Source: Amorphophallus konjac
Taxonomy: Eukaryota; Streptophyta; Magnoliopsida; Alismatales; Araceae
Reading direction: 5' to 3'
Assembly: GCA_022559845.1 (NCBI GenBank)
Contig: CM040117.1
Coordinates: 150,602,732 to 150,666,731, forward strand
Length of the DNA stretch: 64,000 bases
The notes under the pieces were generated by a model, which saw nothing but the letters and a program-made list of their open reading frames with translations, was not told the origin of the DNA and did no database searches. A program made the position numbers and the translations under genes. Shown one piece after another: positions 1 to 11,518 of the stretch; position 1 is the stretch's first letter, and every line of letters begins with the position of its first letter.

Positions 1-782
1 CATTCATTGAACACTTCTTATTGATTTTTTTATTGAAATTTGTCAAGGTTTTTCCAAAGCTCTAAATTTGTAGCTTTAACATCCTCCAGCTCTTCGGAGA
101 TCAGTCTATTTTCACTTTCTAGACTCATTATCCTATGTTCAGATTCCTGAACCTGGTTTTTGAGTTTCTTGTCTTCAGATTTCAGATAATCAAGCTCAGA
201 GCTAAGAACATCAAGATCTGTCAGTTGTCTTCTAAGAACACCATTTTCAGTTTTCAGTGTTTCATAGTCCTCTATTAAGGATTCAGCTTTTTAAAATTTA
301 TTAATTTTCCTTTTTAGAGTTTTATTCTGGTTTCTCAGTATTTCAAAAGACTCTAACAGCTTAGCATATGCATCTTCCCAGTCTTCTAAAGTAAAAGAAG
401 AGAAAGGATTGTTTACCTCTTCTTCATCCTCGCCTTCATTTTGATCTTCGCTTTGATCAATGCCATCTGCCACCAGACACTTATTTTTACTATTCCAATG
501 AACTGCTGTCATTTCGTCCAAGACCTCCTTGGCAGACCTGCAATCACGGATATGTGTTAATTTGTCAACATTTATGGCGTTTCTCAAAATACTTAGAACT
601 CTAATATTCTCAGCATTTTTCATCCTATGTTTATCTGTCCATTTGGACACATCTTTAGGAAGTTTGTGTGGTCCTTTGGAAATAACGTTCCAGAGGTTGG
701 GATTCACTGCATTTATAGATGTGCACACACTGCCCAGCCAGGTAGGGAAATCAGACCCATTAAACACACAAGGATGAGCCAT
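1..782 (-). pseudogene. SIRE-like copia gag, 5' part (element I)
   Basis: Capsid-type gag of a Ty1/copia element. The likely start is the ATG read from 782 (MAHPCVFNGSDF). The N-terminal domain shows WNVISKGP and SKWTDKH and matches the gag of element D at 57953-59206 (MAHPPIFSGTHF, WKVISHGP, SKWTDSH). After an acidic stretch comes a long Leu/Glu/Lys coiled coil. The first frame stops near 291; similar coiled-coil coding continues to the window edge in a broken frame. The leader between 783 and the primer site is only about 100 nt once the solo LTR at 885-4709 is removed, as in element D. The family call rests on similarity to D and general knowledge of copia gag. The rest of the element lies left of the window. 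Confidence 0.75.
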
Positions 783-884
783 AGGTGAATCGAAAGTAAT
801 CGACCAAGAATGATAAATGACCAATCGAAGAAGCACCGAGAGTCACAGGACCTACTGCAGATCGTTGGATCTGTAGAGCCAGTA

Positions 885-3800
885 TGTAATGCCCTGGATC
901 CTTGGTAGGTCTTGCTGGATCTTCATTGGATCTTTTGGATTGGTTTCGGTGAGTTTCGGTTCGCTTTGGTGGCTTGCGAGTTGAGTTTTATGATCCATGT
1001 GGGTTTTTCTCTCGTACTAGTTACGGAACCCTACGGTGAGTTTGTTTCCCAGTTCCTCGACTCGTGGATGCTACAGCGACGATGTACTCGTCGAGTCGGT
1101 CGTTTCGACTATTTTTACGTATTTTTCTGAATTTGTGCATTTTCGGCGCATTTTTGAAATTTTCAGAAATTAGGAAAATTTCCTAATTTCTTTTCTTTTT
1201 CTTTTCTTTCCTCTCTCCTCCCTTCTCATTTTGCCGCCGCCGTCTCTCTCTCCCATTTTCTCTCCCGTTTCGCTCTCTCGGCTCTGGCTGCAGACGGGGT
1301 ACCTTGGGGCGTGTGCTGGGGACGTGGTGGAGCTGGCTAGGTGCGCGATGAGGCGAGGATCGGATCGATTTTGGCGCGATCCCGAACGGTGGATTCAAAG
1401 CCAATGTTTGAGTTCGCGGCGTGGTTTTCGGAGCGGTTTAGTCCCTTCGGGGCACGGTTTCTTCGGTGGAGGTAGGGTGACGGTTCCTCACTTCTTCCTC
1501 TCCGTTTTCCCTACCATTGCACGTCGTTCGGCAAGGAAACGGCCGAGTTTAGGCTTGTTTAGTCTAAACCGTGATTTTCGGAGTTTTTAGGGTTCGCCGA
1601 AAAACGGCAACCATTTGTAGCTCGGTTAGTGTTGAACTGACCGTTGGGATGTTAGGATCTCGTCCATGCTAGTTTTGTGTTGATCGGTGGTCATTCGAGG
1701 CCGATAGGAGCCCGGGAACCTCGTTGACCCATTTAGGCTCGATTCGTTGGAATCGCCCCGATCTTGAGTTTTAATGCTTGCATGTGGGCTTTTTAGCCTC
1801 CTTATGTTGTTTTTCGTCGATTGGGTTGGTTTCCCCTGCGCTTCGACGTGAATGGGGCGTGGAACGGGCCGATTTGGCCATTCCTCTATTTTCCCGCCGT
1901 AGCTGATGTGGCGGTCGTTCCAGGGACCATCACTTGCTCTGACGGCCCCACGAATGACCGTTACATTGTCTGGGTTGATTGAGTTCTTCGGGGTTATGAG
2001 ATAGTGATGGCCCAGGGCTGGCGCGTCACATTTCTCTAATGCATCCCGTGAGGCACGTTATATCTCTTTTGTCGTTTATTGCTTGGGTTGAGTCGGTTCC
2101 TCTAACGCGCTTGACCCAGCGCGTTAGATGGATGTAACGCGTCCTGTTCTGGCCATTACATTCCATTTGACCGACGTTGACCATTTGAGGCGGTGGTTCC
2201 CCCGTGCGTTAGGTGTTTGTAACGCGCCTGCCCCAGGCCGTTACATGCTGTGTTGGCTGAGTTGGGTTGCTACGCCGTTGGATATAACGGTGGGGCCTCT
2301 GTGCGTTAGGCGTTTGTAACGCGCCCTGTGCTGGCCGTTACATGCCTCTCAGCTAGCTTTGGTTGTGGGTGTATTGGCCCTGAAGCACTTGGTTTTGTGC
2401 GTCAGGTGGCTATAACGCGCTCACTCCCATGCGTTAGTTTGTTGTAACGCGCCTCGTCTAGCGCGTTACATGCTTCGTGTGTTTTGTGGTTGAGGGTCGT
2501 TGGCCCTGACAGCCCTGGTCTGGCGCGTCAGGTGTGTGTAACACGCCCCGTGCAGGCCGTTACATGCTGTTTTCTGTGTTTTAGAGTTGGTTAGGGCGGT
2601 GTGACTGACGGCTGCTCCCCCGACCGTCGCTCGGAGTGTAACAGCCCAGGTCTAGACCGTCATATTCTTGTAGCGGTCTAGGGGTGGTGCGTTACATCCC
2701 TTGTGCTCCATTTTCCGTTGTTTCGGTTTCGGTTTGTCTTGGCTTGGCCTTGTGGTCTGCCCGCTGTCCTGTGGCGGTCTTCTGACATCCTATGAGGGCT
2801 AAGACTACGTTGTAAGGTAGTCAGGAGTCTTCTTGCTTGAGGTAGGATTTTCTTTCCTACTTTTCGAGCATTGTTGTTAGGTTCAGGTCAACCCGGTCTG
2901 ACCCAGTGGTTGACGTGTGACCTAGTGTGTGTGTGTCTCGGTGGTTTTGCCCGGCCCGAGACACTGGTTCTGGATGCCTCGAGGTATTGCCTTACCTCGG
3001 TTGGTGTGTCTAGGTGTGCTGAGGGTTGCTGGTGTTCCCTCATGTCTCCGTGAGTTGTTTTCTGCGGAGCGTCGTTTCTTGTGGCTTAGGATTAGACCGA
3101 TTGGCGGCTTGTTCCGCTGTCTGTGACGATCTTGGCGTTGAGTCGTCCGACTCAAGGATCGTTACGTTGTAGGTCTAGTTGCCTTGTCCCGAGTCTGTTC
3201 GGCGGTGGTTGTACTGCCAGGAGTGCTGTCTGTTCGTGCGACAGGGTTTGTGGGCTTTCTGCACTTTAGCACTCGTGTTTTCGAGTCTTGTGCCTCATGA
3301 GCCTCCGTTTGTTGTTACCCTAGGTCTTTGAGTGCCGACCCGCTAGCGGATAGCGGAGGGGTATCCCCGAGATACGGTTTATAAGCTAGTTTCCGTGGGC
3401 TCCTGTGTGGTAGTAGCGTCCGCTATGGGGAGAAAACTAGCTAGAGGCCTGGCTTGGGCATAAAGCTTGTGTGTGCACACGTGGTCAGGGGCGGTTGGAC
3501 TGACGTCGGTAGGCGTGACCCTGACTAGTTACTCATCGTGTTGGTACTGCGGTCCCGCTTTGCGTGGGTGCGGTTGTTTCTCCTTGGACTCGGAACGGTG
3601 GTTCCTTGGACTTGGTTCTGAGGGTGTCTTGTCCCTGTCGGTTCTTTTGGACGACAGCGTTGACTAGGTGCTTGGTGGGCAGCATAAGACGTCTGTGGAC
3701 GCGGCTGGCTGTTCCTCTTGTGAGGAGGAGGTGCTTCCGTCACGTGACACGTGACTCTCGGCGTTTCTTGTGTGTCGTGACCTTTCTGGGTTGGCCTTCC

Positions 3801-4709
3801 TGTGGCTGTACCCGAGGTTAGTGTTCTGTCACATGCATGATGTTCTGGTCGTGCGTGGGGCAGTGTGCACGACGTTCCAGTCGTGTGCGTGTGATCGAGT
3901 ATGTTGGTCGTCTGCGGGTCTTCTCTAGACCTCTTGTCTGTTCTTGCAGGTCCTTGTTTTAGACCTGGTGTTGGGTCAGCAGATCGGTAACTTCTGACTT
4001 TGTTAGATCAGAGTCGCCCTTCTGTCGCTGCCTGGAGTAGTTTGGGGTGCCGAGGTTAGTTCGGTGGCCGCTTGTTCGGCGTGGATTTTCCCCCTTTCCT
4101 ACTTGTTCCCTACTCCTACTTCCCGTCTGTTTACTACTGCTTGTAGCGTAGTTCTATAGCTTTGTAGTGTAGTTCCTGCTTTACTACACATGCTGCTTTC
4201 GTTGTTGTTGTTCCGTGTTACTACATATTTTTCAGTGGGGATTCGCGTGACCCCTACTGAGCCAGTGACACGTGGGTCACCCCTACTTTTCAGGTGGGGT
4301 GGCGTTGTTCGTTCTGCTTTCGCGTGGTTCCTGGTGCGCGTGCTCGTGCGTGCCGTTGCTGCCAGCTGGTACCTGCGTCGAGCTGCCCCCGACTTATTGG
4401 TACGTCTTTCTTTTCTGTCGACTGTACTGTGCTAGACTTGTTGTCTTTAGCTGTAAACTGACTCTGGGATATAATTGTTAAATTGAACTGTTAATTAAAA
4501 AGTAATTTTATTTCTGCTACTTTAGCAACCCTATCTAATGAAATTTAATTGCTTACTGTACTATCTCTGTGGCTTCAATGTACTCTACACGTGCCTTTTT
4601 CCCTTCGGAGCTTTCCCGCTCTTGGGAGGCCTCGCGGGTTCCATGCGGTATCACGCGTATCCGGTAGTCCTACCGGGTATGCCGGGTATCCGGAATCCGG
4701 GTCGCTACA
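885..4709. mobile_element. Solo LTR, 3.8 kb, chromovirus-like ends, TSD CAGTA
   Basis: The sequence starts TGTAATGCCC and ends GGGTCGCTACA. It is flanked by the 5-bp duplication CAGTA (880-884 and 4710-4714), so it is a complete solo LTR left by recombination between the two LTRs of one element. A shorter relative lies at 7797-10411. TGTAAC-ACCCC...GTTACA-type ends and lengths of 3-4.5 kb are usual for Tekay/Del chromoviruses, so that lineage is my inference, but no internal region is here to prove it. It splits element I between its primer site and gag. No credible gene lies in it; short open frames are GC-rich, low-complexity and lack domains. Confidence 0.85.
1900..2700. repeat. Array of imperfect inverted-repeat modules (GTAACGCG / CCGTTACATG)
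   Basis: About eight modules of roughly 45-55 bp, each with a GTAACGCGCC-type arm, a 5-9-nt spacer and a GGCCGTTACATG-type arm, often preceded by GCGTTAG. Clear ones begin near 2105, 2205, 2303, 2403, 2445, 2525 and 2640. The arms can pair imperfectly. The array sits in the first half of the LTR. The related LTR at 7797-10411 carries the same kind of array. Confidence 0.75.
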
Positions 4710-4714
4710 CAGTA

Positions 4715-4730
4715 ACCCGCTCTGATACCA
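4715..4730 (-). promoter_or_regulatory. Primer-binding site of element I (initiator Met-tRNA)
   Basis: Read on the minus strand this is TGGTATCAGAGCGGGT, complementary to the 3' end of plant initiator Met-tRNA as in most copia elements. It lies two bases from the LTR edge at 4733. The solo LTR duplication CAGTA (4710-4714) directly abuts it. Confidence 0.85.
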
Positions 4731-5126
4731 ATTGTAGATATGGTGGTGCAGGGAAATGGATCCAGAGGGGGGGTGAATGGATCTTTCAAAAAATACGCCC
4801 AAAAAGAGATGATTGCGGAATAAAACCTTTGCCTACACTCAATTAAGTCGAATGAGACCACAGACCTCTCTTCCTCAGGAAATTAAAAGTGTTGAAGATA
4901 GATATCTCAAGGAATCGTGCAGACTCAACTCACAAATTCGCTCACGGGACGAGAAGCACTAAGAAGCTTAAGTTTCTATTAAGCAATCAGTCAAACACTT
5001 AACATCAATACTAAATTCAAAGTGAAATCACACAGGAAGGCTTCTGTCAAAGAACGCTCAAATAACAAGTGTAAGGGGAGGGTCAAGAGATAGGAAGTGA
5101 ACGCCAAGCAAACCACAAGAGACATG

Positions 5127-5192
5127 TTTTTAGGTGGTTCAGCCAGACCCACAGTCTGCCTACGTCCACCCCTCACTCTAACTAGAGTGAGG
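5127..5192 (-). other. Conserved LTR hairpin/box RNA element (copy 1)
   Basis: On the minus strand a 9-bp perfect stem CCTCACTCT/AGAGTGAGG (loop AGTT) is followed by GGGTGGACGTAGG, an inner stem CAGAC/GTCTG, then GAACCACCTAAAAA. GGTGG and CCACC can pair around the inner stem. The element lies downstream of the TATA box, so it should be in the transcript. Other copies are at 15879, 29552, 38322, 50262 and 59524. Confidence 0.75.
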
Positions 5193-5951
5193 ATTCCACT
5201 AGCAAGAGCTAGAACCAGCAGACTCAGTCTGCAACAGACGCTGCCAAACAGCTTGGAGACCGAGGGAGACAAATCCCTCAATAAGGTTCAGCAACTCACA
5301 GAGCTAGAACCAGAGGCGAACCTCCCTTCCTCCAAACTGGAGGGGAACCACAAGTGACACCCAGTCACTTGCAAACTGGAGGACCAATCCTCCCTTCCTC
5401 CAAACCGGAGGGAACCCACTAGTGGCACTCCACCACCAGTGACCGGAGAGACCAACTCTCCCTTCTCCTGCAGCAGTAGAAGGAAGCCCAGTGAGCAACA
5501 CCCAGTTGCCCACAGTCGGAGGACCAATCCTCCCTTATCCTGAACACCCGGGAGGAGCCTCGACCTCAAACCAGAGAATCGGAAAAACACTACTGGAAGA
5601 TGGAAAGAGCAAACGAAAAACAGAAACAGAAACAAGAACAAAAATAGCTCCGAGGGAGCAACTTGGCTTGGATCTGATCCAGAGGCCAATACAACTCTGA
5701 TCTTCAGGAAAGACTCTCTCTTCCCTTCTCTATTCTCTTCTCAGCTTATTTCTCCTACTTTCTCTTTCTTTCTTGCTGTTCACTCACGGGTACTTCTTCT
5801 TCTTCTCTCAACTCCCACTATCTTCCATTCTTGCGCCTCACTCTTTTCTTTTCTCGATTGGGTTCTTCTTCTGCTGGATGCACTCTTTTTCAGATGGGCT
5901 CTAGCGGCACCCTTTTTCAGCACCAGCACACTTCTTCGAAGGGTAATGTAG

Positions 5952-5960
5952 CTTTATATA
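5952..5960 (-). promoter_or_regulatory. TATA box of element I LTR
   Basis: TATATAAAG on the minus strand. It lies between the motif array (upstream in element orientation) and the conserved hairpin/box (downstream), as in the other copia LTRs of the window. It marks the probable U3/R start region. Confidence 0.6.
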
Positions 5961-6239
5961 GGAACATGGGCTTCGTATGGATCAAGTAGTAGAACCCACT
6001 GAAATTTCATTGGTCCACGTGTTGAGGAATAGAGAGTTCCTCTCCTCGGATCACATGCCTATCATTTGCCCCTTTATCCACGAGCCAGCTTTCTCCCACC
6101 TTAGAGGACACGTGCCTCTTCTGCAACCTAATTTGTTCCCTACAAAAAAAAATAGAGTATCGTTTTAGGATCACTTGTAGAATATTCGAGTTCATCACGT
6201 GGAAGAGCAGACCTTGTTCAAACCTTACGCTTAATTAAA

Positions 6240-7460
6240 CCAGATGTGCACTGACCGTGAAATGCGTAAGCAAACATATGCATAGACCCAAACTAAGTGT
6301 GCTACAATGCATTGCACCGACTATGTCCCTTGATCATGCATGAACCAACATAGTGGAATGCACAGTCCTTGTAAAAACTTGCACCGAGTTCTGCTTAGTG
6401 TAATGCATGGAGTTGCCTATGTAAAGTGCTACACAAACCTACAGGTCGGTGCAAATATTGCACTGAGGTAGAAGATGCAGTGACCTTTACAAGCTAGGTG
6501 CAAAGATTGCACTGAGGTGTAGAATACACGGACCTCCTCCTCTATGCTTAAGAAAAAAATGCACCAAGTTGTAGGTTGCACGGACTTGGGCGCTGGCAGC
6601 AACCAATATGTACTGACGTCTACAGTGATTGCACCGAGTTGCTATCTGCAGCGACCCCGCAAGGCAAACTATGCACCAACCTGGTGAATGCCTTAGGCAT
6701 ATTTATGCATGGACCTTGTGAGTGCTTTATACAGAAACTTACACAGACGATGTATGGTGACACAAAACGTGCACTGAACTAAATCTGCACCGACTAGGAA
6801 GCTCGTGTACACAAGATCGGCACCGAGTTCAATTTTATATCTTCAACAAAATATGCACCGACTCTAACATGCATGCATATGCACTGGCCTATATTAACAT
6901 GCTACAGGACTTGCACCGACTCTAGGCCACATGTGAGGCGCACTGTAAGACGCACCTCCTATATGCGTTAGAAAAAGATGTACCGAGGCAAATTTACACC
7001 GACCTCTATATGAGTAAGTGAAAGTATGCACTGAGTCAAAGTTTGCACTGACCTCAAACAGTGATTGCATCGACCCTACAATGCACTGACCTTGCTACAT
7101 GCATTGACCTACACAGTCTTTGCACCGAGCTTCTATATGTTCATGGACCTTCAGATGCTCAAGACAAAAACTTGCACCGAGTTTCAAGTGTACGCAAACG
7201 GTGATATGCACTGAGCAAGGTGTGCACTGACTTTAGATGTGCACTCTACAATGTTTTGTATAGACTTTGAATGCAATAGAGCAAAATGTGCACCGAGTAT
7301 ATGAATGCGTAAGGCTGAAATCTGCACTGAGACAGAATAAGCACCGACCTCTTATATGCTTGGAAAAGACATGCATTGACCCAATGAGCAAAACTTGCAC
7401 GGACTCTAGTATGCACAGACTTATATGTTGCATTAGCCCAATGCATGCAGCATGAAAAAT
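6240..7460 (-). repeat. U3 motif array, core TGCACYGAS
   Basis: Several dozen degenerate copies of a TGCACCGAGT / TGCACTGACC core (plus strand), spaced roughly 15-40 bp by unrelated spacer sequence. In element orientation the core reads about ASTCRGTGCA. It is not a simple tandem repeat: the spacers do not match each other. The array lies upstream of the TATA box at 5952-5960. Confidence 0.8.
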
Positions 7461-7641
7461 GCATCAATTCTAAGAGAAATATATATATCTTGCAAATGAA
7501 TATGACGACAACATTAATGCACAAAAATCAAGGCCCAGCAAACAATCCTCATCACTGCACAGTGTAATGACCAGATGCATCATCATTCAAACTTTCATAC
7601 AAGCACATGATGACTCATAGTGTTTGCTATCATCAAAACCA

Positions 7642-7796
7642 CTGGAGCACAACACGAATACGCATTTCTTTGGATTCATCTTCAGCTTATACTCCCTAGC
7701 CCTTTGCAACACCTTGGCTAAGATGGCGGGGTGCTCTTCTTTGGACCTCGACTTCACCAAGATATCATCCACGTAGGCTTCCAAGTACACATGCAT
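7642..7796 (-). pseudogene. Tat-type gypsy RT, YVDD segment (element G)
   Basis: The minus strand encodes the palm segment of Ty3/gypsy reverse transcriptase with the catalytic YVDD box followed by ILVKS, and KLKMNPKKCVF. It continues the RT fragment at 10412-11505 after the solo LTR at 7797-10411 is set aside. Distally the frame breaks at 7641, where the LTR of element I was inserted. RNase H and integrase of G would lie left of the window, if they survive. Confidence 0.85.
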
Positions 7797-10411
7797 TGTA
7801 ATGCCCTGGATCTCTATTGGATCTTTATTAGGTCTTTCGGATGCCTCATTTTTAACCGTTCACCATCTCTCTTCTTTCTCTCTCGTTTCAGGGTCTCTCG
7901 GAGCGGGGTGCACACCGTTGTGGAGCTGGCCGAGGCGAGGATGTGATGGAGTGATCGGGACGTGGGATGGGGTGTCGGATTGAGCGTGGCGTGGCGCGAT
8001 CCCTCTGGGATTCGAAGGAGGTGTCGTTCGCGTTCCGGGTGGTTTTCGACGCGGTTTAGTCGCTTCGGCGCGCTGTTTCTTCGGTGGAGGTAGGGAGATG
8101 GATCATCACTTCACCCTCTACGTTTTCCCTGCTTCTGTGTGTGGTTTGGCGCTAGAACGGGTTAGATCAGGATGGTTTGGGAAAAACTGATGTTTTGGGG
8201 GTTTTCAAGATTCGTCGAAAATCGGCAACCATTCGCGGCGTAGTTAGTGTCAAAATGACCGCTGAGATGTCTGGATCTCCTTCACGTAGGTTTCGTGTTG
8301 ATTGGTTGTCATTTGGGGCCGGTAGGAGTTCGGGAACCCCGGTGACTCGTTTTGGGTCGATTTGAGGAAATCGCCCCGATCTCGCGTTCTGATGCGTGCA
8401 TGTGTCATTTTTGGGTCTCTGGCGTATTGTATGATCGTGTGTGTCTGTTTCCCCTGCGCTTCGGCATGAATGGGGCGTGGAACGGGCCGATTCGGCCATT
8501 CCACTGTTTGGTCCGCCGTGTCGGTTTAACGGTCGTTCCAGAGACCGTTACACACTGTGACAGTCCCTCGATAGATCACCACAACAGTTAGCTATTTTGC
8601 GTTCGTCGAGGCTAGGTCGGTGTAACGGATCAGTCAAGACTGTTACATGCCTGTGACACCCATGTTGAGGCGCGTCATGGCCTAGTCATCTCCTTAGGGT
8701 TTGTGTCGGTCGATTCGTTGTAACGGACTCTCCCTGTGCGTTACGGCCAGGTAACGCGCTTGCTGGTCCGTTACGTGTTGTTTGGTCCATGTCCGGGTTT
8801 GTGGCTCTCTTGGCCCCGACGCGCCTGCCTTGGTGCGTCAGGTGGTGTAACGCACCTGTCCTGGTGCATTACATGGTTAGTGTTGTGGCCTTTGGCCTGT
8901 TGGCCCTGGCGCACCAGTTCTGGTGCGTTAGGCTGGTGTAGCACGCCTATAGAGGTGCGTTACAGTCCTTGTGGCCGTGATGGCCATCGTTCTGTCTGTG
9001 TGTGTGTCTGTGTGTGTGTCTGTGTGTGCCTGTGGTGGCATTTGTCGTCCTGTTCCCGTGGTCTGGCCGCTTCCCCGTGGGTGTCAGTTGACATTCCTAT
9101 GAAGGCTAAGACTACGTTTCTGAGTCTGTCGGCAGTTTCCTGTGCTGCCTTTGGTGTTTGAGGTACGGGTGACAGGGCATGATTATCTATCTGTACATCA
9201 GCTCCGTGTTTCGTGGTCTTCTCATGTCATTGCCTTTCGTCACAGACTCCTTGTAACAGCTCGCGGAGCGGGGCACTTTCGGGTATACGGTTTGTAAGCT
9301 AGTCTCCGTCGGCTCCCGGCTGCACCGTAGCGTCCTACGGGGGGAGAAAACTAGCTAGAGGCCTGGCTCAGGTAAAAGCCAGTGTGTGCGCACATGGTCA
9401 GGGGCAGAGGACTTACGCCGACGGGCGTGACCCTGACTAGTACTTGTATTGTGGTTCCGCGTGGGTCTGCGACTCGGCCGTGTTCACCTTCGTCGCATCG
9501 GTCGGTAGTCGAGACACTTGTGGTGTGTGTTGTGGTGCAGTGTAAGACGTCAGTGGACGCATCTGGCCGTTCTCCTAGTCCGGGGATTCTCTGTCGCGTG
9601 GCGCGCGACTCCCGTGCTTTTCCTTTGTCGTGACCTGTCGGGGTTGGCCTTCCCGCGGCTGTACCCGAGGTCAATGTCCTGTCATATGCATGACGTTCTA
9701 GTCATATGTGGGGCTATGTGCACGACGTTCTGGTCGTGTTGTCTGTGCCTGTCTAGGTCTTTTCTAGACTTTCTTTTGCATGTTGTTGCTAGGAGTAGTT
9801 GGGGGCCGAGGTTAGTTCGGCTTTCCTCTTTTTCCCCTTATCCTTGCTGCTCCCTACTCTTGCTTCCCTTCCTTTTATAGTTTTTCTAGTATAGCTTTCC
9901 TACTGTTCCTTCGGTTGTTTCCCTTGTTCCGTGTTACTGCGTGTTTTTCAGTGGGGATCCGCGTGACCCCTACTGAGCCAGTGACACGAGGCTCACCCCT
10001 GCTTTTCAGGTGGGGTGACGTGTTCGTTCTGCTTCTGCGGGTCCTGGAGTTCGAGTCGTAGCTGCAAGCTGGTACCTCAGTCGGGCTTCCCCCGACTTCT
10101 CGATACGTCTTTTCTTTCTGTTGACTGTACTGTTAGACTGCTTGTCTTTCCTTTGGACTGGACTCTGGTATAATTGTTAAATTCAAACTGTTAATTAAAA
10201 AGTAATTTTATTTCTGCTACTTTAGCAAACTGATCTAATAAAATTTAATTGCTTACTGTTATATCTCTGTGGCTTCAATGTACTACACGACAATCCTTTC
10301 ATCCCTTGAGAGCTTTACCGCTCTTGGGAGGCTTCACGGGTTCCAAGTGGTATCAGGTGTATTCGATAGTCCTATCGGGTATATCTGGTATCCGAAATCC
10401 GGGTCGTCACA
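7797..10411. mobile_element. Solo LTR, 2.6 kb, same family as 885-4709, TSD TGCAT
   Basis: Starts TGTAATGCCC, ends CGGGTCGTCACA, and is flanked by TGCAT (7792-7796 and 10412-10416). It shares with 885-4709 the first 35 bp, the 'settled' block CTAGAGGCCTGGCT (9355-9370 vs about 3445), the GTGACCCCTACTGAGCCAGTG block near 9965 and the terminal 200 bp, but it is about 1.2 kb shorter through internal deletions. It interrupts the RT of element G. A (GT)n tract lies near 8997-9030. No gene is seen in it. Confidence 0.88.
8528..8966. repeat. Inverted-repeat module array of the 7797-10411 LTR
   Basis: Four or five modules such as GTAACGCACC..GGTGCATTACATGG and GTAACGGAC..GTGCGTTACGG, matching in type but not in exact sequence the array at 1900-2700. 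Arms pair imperfectly. The array occupies the same relative place in the LTR. Confidence 0.65.
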
Positions 10412-11505
10412 TGCATCTTGTCGTGGAAGATGGCCATCATTGCCCGCTGGTATGTGGCACCTGCATTCTTCAATCCAAATGGCATAACGACATAGCAATA
10501 TGTGCCCTAGGGCATTGTGAAAGGGGTCTTCTCTTGGTCCTCGGGAGCAAGACGGATTTGATTATAACCAGAATACACATCCATAAATGAGAGTGCCTCA
10601 TACCCAGCCGTGTTGTCCACCAACACATCAATATGAGGAAGCGAAAAGTCATCCTTCGGACATGCCTTATTTAAGTCCCTGAAATTGATACAAATTTGAA
10701 TTTTTTCGTCCTTTTTCATTACCAGGACTATGTTTGCCACCCATTACGGGTATAATACAACTCTAATAAACCTGGCCTTATGTAATTTATCGACTTCCTC
10801 TTTTATCCTCAAGGCCATTTGGGGGTGGAACCTTCTTGCTTTCTGTTTAACGGGTGTCGCCCCTGGTTTAAGAATAAGTCGGTGTTCAACCAAAGCGGGG
10901 TCAAGACCCGGCATGTCCTCATAGGACTAGGCAAAAGAATCGCTATACTCCCTCAAAACCTTGATCAACTCCTCTTCAACCGTGGGAGGGAGGTTAGCGG
11001 AAATGATTATGGGCCTGGGGTCCTCTTCTGTTCCAAGGTTGATCTCTTTAGTGGGTTCATCCACTGCCGTCGACGGTTCGTCAAATCTCTTCAGACCTTG
11101 TGCGTACAGATCGACGGTGTCATCCACATCGCTTTCCTCATCCTCGGTTGGGTCCTTCTCATCTATGACTTCATACACACCTAATCCGTCATTGCTCCAC
11201 ACCCCTTCTACTTCCTCATCATCTTCTAAGGCTATGGCGGTCTCTACAAATTCAGGGCACTTGAGAAGGGCATGACATCTCTGAGCTAAATCTTGTAGAA
11301 ACCTATCTAGAATGGATTTAGAATGACGCATCACGGGGTGCGCTGCAGACGTGGACGGGCTGACAACACTAGAGCTAGACTCTACCCCAACTGACTCAAC
11401 TAACCTAGGAGATTCTGCAGAATGTACATCTAACCTAGGTGCAGGGAAAGAAGCAGGGGTCTCATGCCCCTGGGAAGATGGGCAGAACATAGCGTAATCC
11501 TCCAT
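10412..11505 (-). pseudogene. Tat-type gypsy pol: PR-RT linker and RT N-terminal half (element G)
   Basis: Reading leftward: an acidic linker with KEINLGTEEDPRPIIISANL, then YEDMPGLDP, the RT fingers (VANIVLVMKKD, FRDLNKACPKDDFSLP), the first palm box (SFMDVYSGYNQIRLAPED) and MPFGLKNAGATYQRAM at the edge of the solo LTR. These are textbook Ty3/gypsy RT blocks, and element C has the same order at 61643-62400. In-frame stops near 10928, 10746 and 10507 replace expected residues, at least two of them Trp codons. The gene is dead. Confidence 0.88.
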
Positions 11506-11518
11506 TGAAACCTCTATT

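Larger units (their letters stand above)
4733..7641 (-). mobile_element. 5' LTR of SIRE-like copia element I
   Basis: Minus-oriented LTR. Its 3' edge (plus strand TGTAGATATGG at 4733) abuts the primer site. The 5' edge ends in CA at 7641, where gypsy RT sequence resumes. Organisation matches the LTRs of element D: a poly-purine box with GTGAAT near 4765-4777, the conserved hairpin/box element (5127-5192), a TATA box (5952-5960), a long U3 motif array (about 6240-7460), and a terminal stretch (ACTCATAGTGTTTGC...ATCATCAAAAC) like the D LTR terminus. The target duplication partner should lie left of the window (predicted CTGGA, 7642-7646). The 7641 boundary could be off by a few bases. Confidence 0.8.

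Noticed and set aside
1231..1590. GC-rich plus-strand frames in the 885-4709 LTR as possible genes
   Set aside because: No domain or conserved start, frames open on both strands, and the related LTR at 7797-10411 does not keep them.
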